NCBI GenBank assembly: GCA_030430495.1
Contig: JAUIKM010000015.1
Location: 62,001 to 126,000 of the forward strand
DNA: 64,000 nt
Reading direction: 5' to 3'
Source: a bacterium
GTDB lineage: Bacteria; Bacteroidota; Ignavibacteria; Kapaibacteriales; UBA7675
Shown: positions 36,010 through 45,578 of the stretch, piece by piece
Layout of the letters: every line of letters begins with the position of its first letter
How positions within the stretch are numbered: position 1 is the first letter of the stretch
The notes under the pieces: model-generated
The model's input: only the letters and a program-made list of their open reading frames with translations
What the model was told of the DNA's origin: nothing
Database searches by the model: none
Position numbers and translations under genes: made by a program

Positions 36010-36729
36010 TCAGTCGTCCCCCATCATCAGCAGCTTGTACGAATACGCTTCGAACAGAAAGCGCTCGGCCAGATGGCCTGAAAGCGGATTGCTGAAGTCC
36101 ATTCTTTCCGGGTGCCACTGCACAGCCGCCAGAAAACCGTTGCGTCCTCCGTCGCGCCACTCGATCGCTTCCACGTTCCCGTCGGGCGACTCGGCACTGC
36201 GCAGCAGGCCTTCGGCCAGATCTTCAATCGCCTGGTGATGTGCGCTGTTCACTTCCCCTTCCGTTACTCCACTTACTTTCATCAGCAGCGTTCCGGGTTC
36301 GACCATGACGTGGTGCTCGGCATCGACGCCTTCCAGCTGGCGGTGTTCCACGTCGGACGGCGACTCACTCGGCTGGTCCACGTACAGGCTGCCGCCCAGC
36401 GCCACATTGATCAGTTGCAGGCCGCGACAGATTCCCAGGATCGGCATATTGCGTTCGTGCGCGCGCCGGAACAGCGCAAACTCCAGCTCATCGCGCGCCG
36501 CATCCACCGCTCCCAGCCCTTCCGCATTCGGCCGCTTGTAGTGTTTTGGTTCAACGTCAGGTCCGCCCGTCAGCACCAGCCCCGAACAGCCGTTCAGCAG
36601 TTCGAGCGCTTCCTCCACCGTGCGACCGTTCATGTCGATGCAGTCGATCTCTTCTTCGGCTTTTTTCAGCCAGGGGATATAATTCAGGTACGGCGCTTTG
36701 CCGCTCGCTTTGGACAATGCCACTTTCAT
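36010..36729 (-). CDS. Class I glutamine amidotransferase, peptidase C26 (PuuD-like)
   Basis: The 239-residue protein has the nucleophile Cys101 in ILGICRGLQLINVALGG and the His206/Glu208 pair in VQWHPERM. LTGGPDVEP near residue 53 is typical of the gamma-glutamyl-GABA hydrolase branch. These enzymes cleave gamma-glutamyl amides in the cytosol. It lies 12 bases downstream of lpxK on the same strand, so it is probably the last gene of the lpxB-lpxK operon, although no link with lipid A is known. The substrate is not clear. Confidence 0.82.
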   Translation of the reverse strand: MKVALSKASGKAPYLNYIPWLKKAEEEIDCIDMNGRTVEEALELLNGCSGLVLTGGPDVEPKHYKRPNAEGLGAVDAARDELEFALFRRAHERNMPILGICRGLQLINVALGGSLYVDQPSESPSDVEHRQLEGVDAEHHVMVEPGTLLMKVSGVTEGEVNSAHHQAIEDLAEGLLRSAESPDGNVEAIEWRDGGRNGFLAAVQWHPERMDFSNPLSGHLAERFLFEAYSYKLLMMGDD

Positions 36730-36741
36730 CTGGTGTATTCC

Positions 36742-37737
36742 TCAATCAAAAATCCTGGCCAGGCGCTGTTGTAATCTCTCACGGCCTTCGTCTATGGTCA
36801 GGCGCATCGGCAGAACGTACATCTGCACGTCGTTCTCCCGCAGCAGTTCAAGATATACCCGCAATTTAACTTCATCCTTTTCACTGACCATGAGATAATA
36901 CACGCCGGCGCCGCGGCAGGCCGCGATCGCCTTTTGCACGTCGGCGCGCGTGTACGTATGGTGATCCCGGAAAACCAGCTCCCGCGCCACTCTGTAGCCG
37001 CTTTCTTCGATGGAACGCCTCAGGTTTTCCGGTCGCGCTATCCCTGTCATCATGATGACTGAACAGCCTTTTTTGGTCGTCATCGGGAGATCATCCGCGC
37101 GCCGGACAGCCAGAAGTTCGCTGCGCGCATGAAGGCATTCAGCCGCCGGGTTCCAGGCGCCGAGTGCGCAACAGGTCAAAGAGTCGCGCGCCACGAGTAT
37201 GTCGGCGCGTTGCAGGCCGCTCAGCGGCTCCCGCAGGCGCCCCGCCGGCAGCAGAGCCTGATCCGACAGCAGGCGCGCATCGCACAGCACAATGTCCAGA
37301 TCGCGGTGCAGCCGCCTGTGCTGAAAACCGTCGTCCAGCACCACGACGTCAATGTCGAAGTGATCAAAGGCATAACGCGCGCCGTTCACGCGGTCGGCGT
37401 CCGCCAGCACGGGAATATCGAGCGCGCGCGCGTGCATTGTCAACTCGTCGCCCGCCTGCTTCGGCGTGGCGAGGATGTTTGTTCCGTCTGAGACTACCAC
37501 CAGGCCGCGGCTGGAACGGCCGTAGCCGCGCGCCAGAATCGCCGGGCGTTTGCCCAGCGCCCGCAGCTCCCGCACGACCAGCTGCACAAAGGGCGTTTTA
37601 CCCGTTCCGCCCACCTGGATATTGCCCACGCTGATCACCGGGCCGGGCGCCCGCAGCACCTCGGCACGCCCCTCGTCGTAGCGCCGGTTGCGCCTTGCAA
37701 TGCCTGACCCGTAGACAATCGAGAGGAGTTTTTTCAT
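36742..37737 (-). CDS. lpxK: Tetraacyldisaccharide 4'-kinase
   Basis: LpxK phosphorylates the 4' position of the lipid A disaccharide at the inner membrane. The 331-residue protein has the P-loop in SVGNIQVGGTGKTPFVQLV, followed by the family motif LARGYGRSSRG, then the substrate-site region DRVNGARYAF and VLDDGFQHRRLHRDLDIVL. Length is normal. It lies 21 bases downstream of the DUF374 acyltransferase gene, consistent with a lipid A operon. Confidence 0.95.
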   Translation of the reverse strand: MKKLLSIVYGSGIARRNRRYDEGRAEVLRAPGPVISVGNIQVGGTGKTPFVQLVVRELRALGKRPAILARGYGRSSRGLVVVSDGTNILATPKQAGDELTMHARALDIPVLADADRVNGARYAFDHFDIDVVVLDDGFQHRRLHRDLDIVLCDARLLSDQALLPAGRLREPLSGLQRADILVARDSLTCCALGAWNPAAECLHARSELLAVRRADDLPMTTKKGCSVIMMTGIARPENLRRSIEESGYRVARELVFRDHHTYTRADVQKAIAACRGAGVYYLMVSEKDEVKLRVYLELLRENDVQMYVLPMRLTIDEGRERLQQRLARIFD

Positions 37738-37758
37738 GGTTTTGGGCCGCGTCCCGCG

Positions 37759-38388
37759 TCAGAATTTGGAAGTGAGTTGCTCCAGCGTGTGCGCGGCGCG
37801 TTCAATTGTGCGATCCACGGCGTCGCGGTCATCGCCATTCGGCGGAATGATCGGCTCGGAAATGACAATCTCCACTCGGGCAAATGGCCAGGGAATCAGA
37901 AATTTATCCCAGCTTTTCTGCAGTCGCAGCCCGGAAGCCCGAATGCGGATGCAGTAGAGGGGCACTCCCGCCCGCGCCGCCGCCACCACCGCGCCGGGTT
38001 TCATTTTGTGGCGCGGCCCGCGCGAACCGTCGGGCGTAACAAGCACCAGCGAACGGCGCGCCAGGCTTTCCATTTGCGCCAGCGCCTCCCGCCCGCCGCT
38101 GGAAGACGAACCGCGAACGAGTTTGTATTCCCAGTCCTCCAGCAGTTGCGCCAGCAGCTCCCCGTCCTTGCTCAGGCTGGTCAGCGCCGTCGCCTGCCGG
38201 CGAGCAAAGTGTTTCCAGACCGGCAGCATTTCGTCGTGCCAGAACACCAGCACGGCCGGCGCCCGCGGCTCCGTCCCGCGGAAGTGAATGCGCCAGGTCG
38301 ACGCCAGCAAACGAATGAGCCCTGCCGGCCCGCCGCTTTTTTTCAACTGCGCCGACTCCGTTGCGGTTCGAGGTATTCGGCAATGCAT
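37759..38388 (-). CDS. DUF374-family lysophospholipid acyltransferase-like protein
   Basis: This protein matches the DUF374/LPLAT group: FWHDEMLPVW carries the catalytic-type histidine, GSSSSGGREAL follows, then VTPDGSRGPRHKMKPG. It probably transfers an acyl chain in lipid A or related lipid synthesis, given its place between lpxB and lpxK. The start is uncertain. The ATG at 38388 overlaps lpxB by 46 bases. A TTG at 38346 has GGAG about ten bases upstream, overlaps the lpxB stop (TTGA), and would give 195 residues beginning KKSGGPAGLIRLLA. The second fits translational coupling better. Confidence 0.8.
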   Translation of the reverse strand: MHCRIPRTATESAQLKKSGGPAGLIRLLASTWRIHFRGTEPRAPAVLVFWHDEMLPVWKHFARRQATALTSLSKDGELLAQLLEDWEYKLVRGSSSSGGREALAQMESLARRSLVLVTPDGSRGPRHKMKPGAVVAAARAGVPLYCIRIRASGLRLQKSWDKFLIPWPFARVEIVISEPIIPPNGDDRDAVDRTIERAAHTLEQLTSKF

Positions 38389-39473
38389 TCGGCGGCTTGT
38401 CGGGCGGCTGCGCCGCCCTCGCCCAGTGCGGCGCGCACGGCGTCGAACTCGTGCAACATTGTCAGGCGGGCTGCGGAATCGCCCAGCAGTCGCCGCAATT
38501 CTTCGGCCAGCAAATCCGGCCGCGCCTCGTCCTGAATCAGCTCCCGCACCACCTGTTTGCCGGCAATAATGTTGACAAGTGAAATAAACGGCAGTGTGAT
38601 CAGGCGGCGCGCAATGCGATACGAGAGAGCCGAAGTGCGATACATCATCACAAAAGGCATGCGCGCCAGCGCCGACTCCAGCGTCGAAGTGCCCGTTTTG
38701 ACCATGCCGGCCGCGGCGCGTTTGAGCAGCGCGCGGCTGTCGTGCGTAATTTCCACGTCAACTGCGGCGGCCTGAATCAGGCGGTCGTGCACGCTGCTCT
38801 CGCGCCCCGCCGCGGCAACGACAAACCGCAACTGCGGCATCGTCGCTTGCAGCAGTTTGGCGGCCTCAAGCATGATCGGCAGATTGTTTTCCACTTCCTG
38901 ATTGCGGCTGCCCGGCAGCAGTGCGATGCATTCGGCTTCGCGCTCGGCCTCACCCTCACCCTCGCGGAACGCCGGAACGTCGAGCAGCGGATGACCGACA
39001 AACCGCGCTTCGATTCCGAAACGCCCGAAAAATTCCACTTCAAACGGAAAAACCACCATGAGCAGATCAACGGCGGCGCGCAGTTTGGCGGCGCGTTTTT
39101 CGCCCCAGGCCCACAGCTGCGGCGCGATGTAATAAAGTACGGGAATGCCGGCTTTGCGCGCCGCGGCGGCCAGGCGCAGGTTGAAACCGGGATAATCAAC
39201 CGGGATGAAAGCATCGCAGCCGCCCTGCTCCAGTTCTGCGCGACAACGCCGCAGCAGGCGCCGAAAGAACGGATAACGCTTTGCGACTTCCCAGAACCCC
39301 ACGACGTTGATGTCTTCCAGCTGTGCCAGGCTCTTCAGCCCCAGCGCCTGCATCCGCGGTCCGCCGATGCCGCGAAACTCGCAGTCCGGCCAGACCGCGC
39401 GCAGTTGCTGCATCAGGCGCGCGGCGTGCAGATCGCCGGAAGTTTCGCCGGCCACGATAAAAAAGCGCTTCAC
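38343..39473 (-). CDS. lpxB: Lipid-A-disaccharide synthase
   Basis: LpxB joins UDP-diacylglucosamine and lipid X into the lipid A disaccharide. I start at the GTG at 39473, which gives VKRFFIVAGETSGDLHAARL, the exact N-terminus of the family. A frame 49 codons longer exists, but those residues are not conserved. GGPRMQALG, VDYPGFNLRLAAAARK, VLYYIAPQLWAWGEKRA and LLPGSRNQEVENNLP are family blocks. The last part has VKTGTSTLESALARMPFVMMYR. It is the first gene of the lipid A cluster. Confidence 0.95.
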   Translation of the reverse strand: MKRFFIVAGETSGDLHAARLMQQLRAVWPDCEFRGIGGPRMQALGLKSLAQLEDINVVGFWEVAKRYPFFRRLLRRCRAELEQGGCDAFIPVDYPGFNLRLAAAARKAGIPVLYYIAPQLWAWGEKRAAKLRAAVDLLMVVFPFEVEFFGRFGIEARFVGHPLLDVPAFREGEGEAEREAECIALLPGSRNQEVENNLPIMLEAAKLLQATMPQLRFVVAAAGRESSVHDRLIQAAAVDVEITHDSRALLKRAAAGMVKTGTSTLESALARMPFVMMYRTSALSYRIARRLITLPFISLVNIIAGKQVVRELIQDEARPDLLAEELRRLLGDSAARLTMLHEFDAVRAALGEGGAAARQAAECIAEYLEPQRSRRS

Positions 39474-40154
39474 CAGTTTACCCGCCCATTGATGTTTGGC
39501 TTGAATCGGCGAAACTACGATTTTTTCGGCTGGTGTATTCACCGAGTCCGGGTTCGTCGGCGGCGTGACAGCGTTGCGGCGCGGGGCTGTACAGCTATTG
39601 TCAATGGGCAGTCTATCCACCGGCGATCAAAACCGCCGCGCTATGCATCAAAATCAAAAACCGCGAATGATTCACGGTTCCGCGTTGTCCAAATCCGACT
39701 CGGCCGACGACAGTTGTCAACAATCCGGCGGCGCGCGCAAGTTGCGCATAAAAGGGCGGCGCGATCGAGAGATGCACAAACAGGCGTCGCAATCGAGGAG
39801 CGCGTACACGTGTGACAGATACTGGCGGGCGCACTCCTCCGTTGAATCTTTGGGCCCTCCCGTGTTCCCGCCACCACCGCCAAATTGTTTAAGTCAGGAC
39901 ACAGCCGCGCCGTCCGCCTCCCGCCGGATTGCCGGACCTGTCCCGGGTAATTTTTCCTGCCGCGGTCGCCGCGCGAACTCCCGCACCTTCTTTGCACAAG
40001 TCTGGCGATTTTTGCGGCAAATTCAATCGGAAAAAAAGTGAACGCATGCTGCGCGTGACTGTGCGGCAAGATTCGCCCGACGAGCGGTCACGCACAGGCA
40101 ATGGCAATTGGCGGATCGGTCCGTCAACATCTGTCATTTTGTGTATTTTCCGGC
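39474..40154. other. Intergenic region between divergent lpxB and VWA genes
   Basis: No gene is supported in these 681 bases. Open frames of 130-160 codons exist on both strands but have no motif, no start signal and a low-complexity composition. The region must carry the promoters of both the lpxB operon and the VWA gene. A run CCGCCACCACCGCC lies near 39869. Confidence 0.5.
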
Positions 40155-41750
40155 ATGGAGAATGAGGCGGCAACATCGTCACAGAAGTTTGAAGCGCAGG
40201 CAGATGCGGACCAGGAGGATATTCGCCTGGCGGCCGACGACTTTTTTGCGCGAATGGAAGACTTCGGCTACTTCGACCTGCTCGAAGGCCACCTGCCGCG
40301 CGAGTTCACGCTGGTCTATGAAATCGCGCGTGTCTTTGAAGACGAGAACAATCCGCTGACGGAAAAGCTCGCACCGATCATCCATCAGGCAAGCGGACCG
40401 CCCAAAACACCGCCGCCGCCGCCGGTCCCGATTCTGACCGTCGGCGAAGAATACGAAGCGCGCCCGATCCGCTCGGCTGCGGACATAGCGCGCATTTACG
40501 CCCATGAGCACCTGCTGCCGGAAGAAGTCTTCGACCGCAAAATAGCCGACCGCTCGCTGATGATGCCGGTGGCCGTGCCGCCGAACAATTTCCGCTATCA
40601 GAGTGAAGCCAACGACTACGCGCCGGACAGCCGCAAACAACAAGTCTACCTGCTGCTGGACACGTCCAGCTCAATGATTGAACACAATCGCATTCAGCTG
40701 GCAAAAGCGCTGTGCTACGCTTTCCTGCGCGCCAATCTGCAGGAACTGGGCATCGTGTATTTCCGCACATTCGACGTGGAAATCGGACCGCTGTACACGG
40801 CCGACGACCGCCACAGCTACTCCGAACTGGTACACGCGCTCATCGGGCTCGACTCGCTCGGCAACGGTACGGCGATGGAAAAAGCGCTGAAAACCGCGGT
40901 GGCGGACATCCGCGCGCACGACAACATGCGCGACACGGAAATCCTGCTGATAACCGACGGGGCGGTTCACCTGGACAAAAATGCCCTGCGCGAGTTGTTC
41001 GGCGACACAATCAGACTCAACGCGGTGAAAATCGGCGATGAAAATATTGAAGTAAACGATGCCTACATCCGCGATCGCGTCCTTTTGGGAGATTCGGAGC
41101 AGGCCAAACTGCTGCAAAAACTCTACAAACGCGAAGAAGAAGTCGAGGCGCAGCGCCGTGCCGGCGCAAACAGCGAGCAGCGCCGCAGTGCAATTGTCAA
41201 AGAACTGGAAGCCATCCAGCGCCAGAAACGCACCGTCATCGACTCGTTCAGGCAGACGATCGCCGACACTTATGGCCGCGAAATTGAAGAACTGTCCGAA
41301 GTGTTCATCAACGTGCCGGACCTGGAACTGGCCAATCTGTTCACGCCCCGCGATGTGCGCATCAGCGAACTGAAAAATATGAGCGACGCCATGCTCGCAG
41401 CGCTCGGCAACAACGCCACCCCGCTGGCGATCAAACAAGCTGCGCTGCACCTGCAGCAACTCGAATTGTTCCAGGAATCCTTCCCGGACGATACCGGCGA
41501 TCTTGGCAAAGCGGCGGAAAAACTGCGCTCGGAACTGCAGTCGATGTTAAACGACGCCGACGGAACCGTGGAACTGCCCGACATCGAACTGAGCGAACAG
41601 GACGAACAACAACTCGTGGGGCTGCTACGCAAAACCCTCGGCCCCAGCTCTCAATCCCTGGCCGCGCTGCTGCGCTTCCTCTGGAAACGACTCGTTAAAC
41701 GCTTCAAACGCTGGCGGCGCAACCGGCGCTATCGTCCACCCGCGCATTGA
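40155..41750 (+). CDS. VWA-domain protein (MIDAS-containing), ViaA/CoxE-like
   Basis: I start this 531-residue protein at the ATG at 40155. An acidic N-terminal region with a proline run (GPPKTPPPPPVPIL) precedes a von Willebrand A domain at about 170-300. The metal-ion-dependent adhesion site is LLLDTSSSMIE (DxSxS), with later MIDAS residues in GNGTAMEKAL and ITDGAVH. The C-terminal third is coiled-coil-rich (KREEEVEAQRRAG) and ends in a basic stretch (RLVKRFKRWRRNRRYR). Such proteins normally work with a MoxR or RavA ATPase, but none is adjacent. It is separated from glmM by 51 bases and probably cotranscribed. The role is unknown. Confidence 0.8.
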   Translation: MENEAATSSQKFEAQADADQEDIRLAADDFFARMEDFGYFDLLEGHLPREFTLVYEIARVFEDENNPLTEKLAPIIHQASGPPKTPPPPPVPILTVGEEYEARPIRSAADIARIYAHEHLLPEEVFDRKIADRSLMMPVAVPPNNFRYQSEANDYAPDSRKQQVYLLLDTSSSMIEHNRIQLAKALCYAFLRANLQELGIVYFRTFDVEIGPLYTADDRHSYSELVHALIGLDSLGNGTAMEKALKTAVADIRAHDNMRDTEILLITDGAVHLDKNALRELFGDTIRLNAVKIGDENIEVNDAYIRDRVLLGDSEQAKLLQKLYKREEEVEAQRRAGANSEQRRSAIVKELEAIQRQKRTVIDSFRQTIADTYGREIEELSEVFINVPDLELANLFTPRDVRISELKNMSDAMLAALGNNATPLAIKQAALHLQQLELFQESFPDDTGDLGKAAEKLRSELQSMLNDADGTVELPDIELSEQDEQQLVGLLRKTLGPSSQSLAALLRFLWKRLVKRFKRWRRNRRYRPPAH

Positions 41751-41801
41751 GCCGACGCGTTTGTATTATTCTTTGTAGGTTTGCGGGCATTTGGAGGAAT
41801 A

Positions 41802-43205
41802 ATGGCTTTCATTCGCTCTATTTCCGGCGTCCGCGCCACCCTGGGCGACGCCCTGACGCCCGCGCTTGTCGCCGACTACGTCAGCGCTTTCTGCACCTAC
41901 CTGCCGGATGGAGCGATCGTTCTGGGGCGCGACGGCCGTCCGTCCGGAACATGGATGGAACACGCAGCCGTGGCCGCTGTTCAGGCCTGTGGCCGCGAGG
42001 CCCGCATTCTCGGCATGGTTCCAACGCCCACTGTTCAGATCTTTGCCGAGGAAACCGGCACCGCAGGCGCCATCTCCATTTCCGCATCGCATAACCCCGC
42101 AGAATACAACGGACTGAAATTTCTCGGCGGCGACGGGCTCTTCCTGCGCGCCGGGCAACTGCAGGAAATGTGGCGTCTGGTGGACGGCGGCCGCTACAAC
42201 TATGTTCGCGCGGGCGGCGAGGGTTCGCTCACCAGGGTGGCAAAACCGCTCGAAACGCATATTAAACGCATTCTCGATCACGCGCTCTTCACCGCCGATG
42301 GCGGCGCGCGATTGCGGGCTGTTCGCGACCGGAAATTCACGGTGGTCGTCGACGCCGTAAATGCCGCCGGTTCCTCCGCCGTGCCGCAGCTGCTGGAGGC
42401 CATGGGCTGCGATGTAGTACCGCTCTATTGCGACGGCAGCGGCGTTTTTCCGCACACGCCCGAACCCTTGCCGCAGCACCTCGGCGATCTGAGCCGCGCG
42501 GTGCGGGAACACAATGCCGATCTGGGAATAGCTGTGGACCCGGACGCCGATCGTTTGGTCATCATTGACAACCATGGAAATGCCATTGGAGAGGAAAACA
42601 CCATCGTGCTGGCCACACACGCAGTTATGTCGGCCGCGGAGTATTTTTCAACGGACGATTTCGATGCGCGAACGGCGGTTGTTAACTTTTCAACCACACG
42701 CGGCGTGGAAGATGCGGCGGCGGCGTATGGTGGAACGGTGCATCGTTCGGCCGTCGGCGAAATCAATGTCGTGGACAAAATGTTAAGTACGCGCGCAGCT
42801 GTCGGCGGTGAAGGCAGCGGCGGTGTAATTGTGCCGCAGATACACGCGGGTCGTGATTCGCTTGTCGGAACAGCCCTGCTGCTTGATTTTCTTGTTAGTC
42901 GCCGGGAGAGACTCTCCGAAGTTGTCGCGTCGTTGCCGGTCTATGCAATGATAAAACACAAAGCGGCGTTTGAAGGCGACCCGTCAAATTTGTTCGACAA
43001 ACTGGAAAAAACATTCAGCGGGGCGCGGGCGTTGCACGGCGACGGCATCAGGCTGGATTTTGCGGATGCCTGGGTGCATGTTCGCGCCTCGAATACCGAG
43101 CCGATCCTGCGGATCATCAGCGAGGCGACCGAGCGGGAACGGGCAGAGAACATGGTGAAAGATGTGCAGGACGTCATGAGTGCGTCGGCGTACATGAGCA
43201 GTTAA
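41802..43205 (+). CDS. glmM: Phosphoglucosamine/phosphomannomutase-type phosphohexomutase
   Basis: The 467-residue protein begins with FIRSISGVRATLGD, the GlmM-type N-terminus of Bacteroidota. Ser96 in the active-site loop SISASHNPAEYNG is phosphorylated in the cycle. The metal motif is DPDADRL, the sugar loop GEGSGG, and the phosphate loop RASNTEPILRI. The ATG at 41802 has a GGAGG site. The substrate is most likely glucosamine phosphate for peptidoglycan and LPS, but glucose or mannose phosphate cannot be excluded. Confidence 0.85.
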   Translation: MAFIRSISGVRATLGDALTPALVADYVSAFCTYLPDGAIVLGRDGRPSGTWMEHAAVAAVQACGREARILGMVPTPTVQIFAEETGTAGAISISASHNPAEYNGLKFLGGDGLFLRAGQLQEMWRLVDGGRYNYVRAGGEGSLTRVAKPLETHIKRILDHALFTADGGARLRAVRDRKFTVVVDAVNAAGSSAVPQLLEAMGCDVVPLYCDGSGVFPHTPEPLPQHLGDLSRAVREHNADLGIAVDPDADRLVIIDNHGNAIGEENTIVLATHAVMSAAEYFSTDDFDARTAVVNFSTTRGVEDAAAAYGGTVHRSAVGEINVVDKMLSTRAAVGGEGSGGVIVPQIHAGRDSLVGTALLLDFLVSRRERLSEVVASLPVYAMIKHKAAFEGDPSNLFDKLEKTFSGARALHGDGIRLDFADAWVHVRASNTEPILRIISEATERERAENMVKDVQDVMSASAYMSS

Positions 43206-43323
43206 TCCTGAAATTTGCAACGTTCAGGGGCGAATGCGGCACGTTAAGGAAGATTGTTGTTGAATAGCCGAAAAAGATGCATTATCCTGCCATCTTTGGT
43301 GGAATCAAGAGGAAAATGCGGGT

Positions 43324-44439
43324 ATGGAAGCGCTTGCAGCACGCGGGTGGCGGTCGGCCGATATCATTGGCCTTGCGACGAATGCGCGGCTGAGCTCGGC
43401 GGCAATTCGCAGGCTGATCGGCCGGTACGCCTGTCTGGACCAGGCGTTGGAAGAATCGCCCAACGAGCTTGAGCGCGCCGGTTTAGGTTGCCGGAGTTTG
43501 TTTAACAACGGCAGCCGGCGCAGAATCAACGAATCGGCGCAGCGCGAACTCGAACGTTGCCGTGCGGCGCGTGTATCGCTTGTCAGCATTGTTGAAGACG
43601 AGTACCCGGAAACACTTAAACAGATAGATTATCCGCCCGCCGTCCTGTACGTGCGCGGCAGGCTTGACAAATCCAGAATCGGCGTGGCGCTGGTGGGAAC
43701 GCGCCGCAACAGTCCGTATGGCGCGGCGGTGACGCAGACTTTTGCGGGAGAACTCGCCAGGGCGGGCTGCGCGATCGTGAGCGGGCTGGCCCGCGGCATC
43801 GACACCGAAGCTCACCGCGCCACATTGCGAAGCGGAGGCACAACCTACGCCGTGATCGCTTCCGGAGTGGATCGCGTCAGCCCCGTCGACAACGCACGTC
43901 TGTCGGAAGAGATCGTCGAGGCGGGTGGTGCAATCGCGAGTGAGTACCCTTGCGGAACGCGAGCCGTGAGCGCCTATTTTCCTCGCCGGAACCGGATCAT
44001 TTGCGGATTGTCCGCCGCAGTTGTCGTGATGGAAAGCGGGATGAGCGGCGGAGCTATGATCACGGCCGACATGGCGCACAGCCAGGGACGGAGATTGTTC
44101 GCCGTTCCGGGCCCCGTCAATTCAACGACCAGCTCCGGCACAAACATGTTGATCCGCAGCGGCAAGGCGGCCATGGCATGTTCGACCGCCGAAATATTGA
44201 AGTTGTTGGGACGGCAGTCCAATAGCGGAAAAAGTACAACACAACACACACCGAGACTCGGACGGCACGAGTCCGCCATTTACAGCGCCGTGCTGCAGGG
44301 CGACAAACACATAGATGAATTACAGCAGCAGGCCGAATTGGAATTATCGGAAATACTGCCTGTTTTGGTGCGGCTGGAAAGTCGCGGCCTGATCAGAGCC
44401 CTCCCGGGAAATCGCTATGCCGGACAATCACTTCACTGA
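43324..44439 (+). CDS. dprA: DNA-processing protein DprA (Smf)
   Basis: DprA loads RecA onto incoming single-stranded DNA in natural transformation. The 371-residue protein has the Rossmann-like core: EYPETLKQIDYPPAVLYVRG, VALVGTRRNSPYGAA, AIVSGLARGIDTEAHRATL, IASEYPCGTRAVSAYFPRRNRIICGLS and MSGGAMITADMAHSQGR. A short C-terminal winged-helix-like tail follows. It overlaps the next gene (fni) by 23 bases. A competence role is likely, though other Com genes are not in the window. Confidence 0.95.
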   Translation: MEALAARGWRSADIIGLATNARLSSAAIRRLIGRYACLDQALEESPNELERAGLGCRSLFNNGSRRRINESAQRELERCRAARVSLVSIVEDEYPETLKQIDYPPAVLYVRGRLDKSRIGVALVGTRRNSPYGAAVTQTFAGELARAGCAIVSGLARGIDTEAHRATLRSGGTTYAVIASGVDRVSPVDNARLSEEIVEAGGAIASEYPCGTRAVSAYFPRRNRIICGLSAAVVVMESGMSGGAMITADMAHSQGRRLFAVPGPVNSTTSSGTNMLIRSGKAAMACSTAEILKLLGRQSNSGKSTTQHTPRLGRHESAIYSAVLQGDKHIDELQQQAELELSEILPVLVRLESRGLIRALPGNRYAGQSLH

Positions 44440-45532
44440 CGCCGACGGACGGCAATCGTCCGGGACCGAACAGTCCCCGGAAAAGATGGATGCGCCGCGG
44501 ACGACCTCGCGCAAACGCGACCACGTCGAATTGGTCGTACATCGCGATGTGGCATTCCGGGCAAAATCCGCGGGATTTGAGCGCGTGGAATTTGTACACA
44601 ATGCCGTTCCGGAACTCAACTTTGCTGACATTGATTCTCGCAGTGTTTTCCTGGGACACACACTTTCCGCTCCGCTGATGATCTCGTGCATGACGGGCGG
44701 CTATGCGGAGGCGGAGGCGATCAACGCCGCATTGGGCGCGGCCTGCGAGCGGGAAAACATTGCAATGGGCGTGGGTTCTCAGCGCCAGGCATTGGAAAAC
44801 AGTCAGTTTGTCGAGTCGTTTCGCGCAGCCAGGCGCGCCGCGCCTTCTATTCCGATCACAGCCAATATCGGCGCCGCCGAGGTTGCCGCCGGAATGGGAT
44901 CCGGCAATGCGCAAAAATTGGTGGACATGATTGAGGCCAATGCGCTGACGGTCCACCTCAACCCCCTGCAGGAGTTGTTGCAACCAGAAGGCAACACGCA
45001 GTTTGCGGGCGTACTGGCGGGTATCGAGCAATTGGCCGGGGCTTTGAACGTACCGATCATTGCAAAGGAAGTCGGCGCCGGCATCTCCGCCGCCGCGGCG
45101 GAGCGCCTGCTGGATTCGGGCGTCGACTGGATAGACGTGGCCGGTGCGGGCGGTACAAGCTGGGCGGGCGTTGAGATATTGCGCCGCGGCAATCCGGAAC
45201 TGGTCGACATGTTCTGGGACTGGGGCATTCCGACGGTCGACTGTCTGATTGAGCTTCATCAATTGCGGCAGTCCCGCGCTTTCGGCCTTGTGGGTTCCGG
45301 CGGGCTGACGTCGGGCCTGGATCTGGCCCGGACAATTCGCCTGGGCGCCGATCTGGGCGCGGCGGCACGACCATTTGTGCGGGCGCTGAAAACGGAAGGT
45401 GAAGAGGCTTTGCACGCCGAGATTCGGGCCTGGAAATTTCAGCTGCGGGCGGCCATGTTCCTGACCGGAAGCGCTACGCTTGAAGAATTGAGCCGTGCTG
45501 AATGCAGATTGGCGGCATCCGGCACACAATAA
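44417..45532 (+). CDS. fni: Isopentenyl-diphosphate delta-isomerase type 2
   Basis: The FMN-dependent enzyme interconverts IPP and DMAPP. The 371-residue protein shows the family blocks SCMTGGYAEAEAINAALGAA, MGVGSQRQALE, IGAAEVAAGMG, HLNPLQELLQPEGN, VKEVG-like AKEVGAGIS, DVAGAGGTSWAGVE and GSGGLTSGLDLARTIRLGAD. The start overlaps dprA by 23 bases. A MEP-pathway dxs exists in the same genome, so the isomerase adjusts IPP/DMAPP balance rather than being strictly needed. The prenyl synthase directly downstream uses its products. Confidence 0.94.
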   Translation: MPDNHFTDADGRQSSGTEQSPEKMDAPRTTSRKRDHVELVVHRDVAFRAKSAGFERVEFVHNAVPELNFADIDSRSVFLGHTLSAPLMISCMTGGYAEAEAINAALGAACERENIAMGVGSQRQALENSQFVESFRAARRAAPSIPITANIGAAEVAAGMGSGNAQKLVDMIEANALTVHLNPLQELLQPEGNTQFAGVLAGIEQLAGALNVPIIAKEVGAGISAAAAERLLDSGVDWIDVAGAGGTSWAGVEILRRGNPELVDMFWDWGIPTVDCLIELHQLRQSRAFGLVGSGGLTSGLDLARTIRLGADLGAAARPFVRALKTEGEEALHAEIRAWKFQLRAAMFLTGSATLEELSRAECRLAASGTQ

Positions 45533-45578
45533 TTCCGCCGACAATCATTCAGAGACAGTTTTTGAAACGGGCCAACAT

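Noticed and set aside
39565-40069. Two overlapping small frames in the lpxB upstream region
   Set aside because: No ribosome site, no motif, and composition typical of non-coding sequence on both strands.
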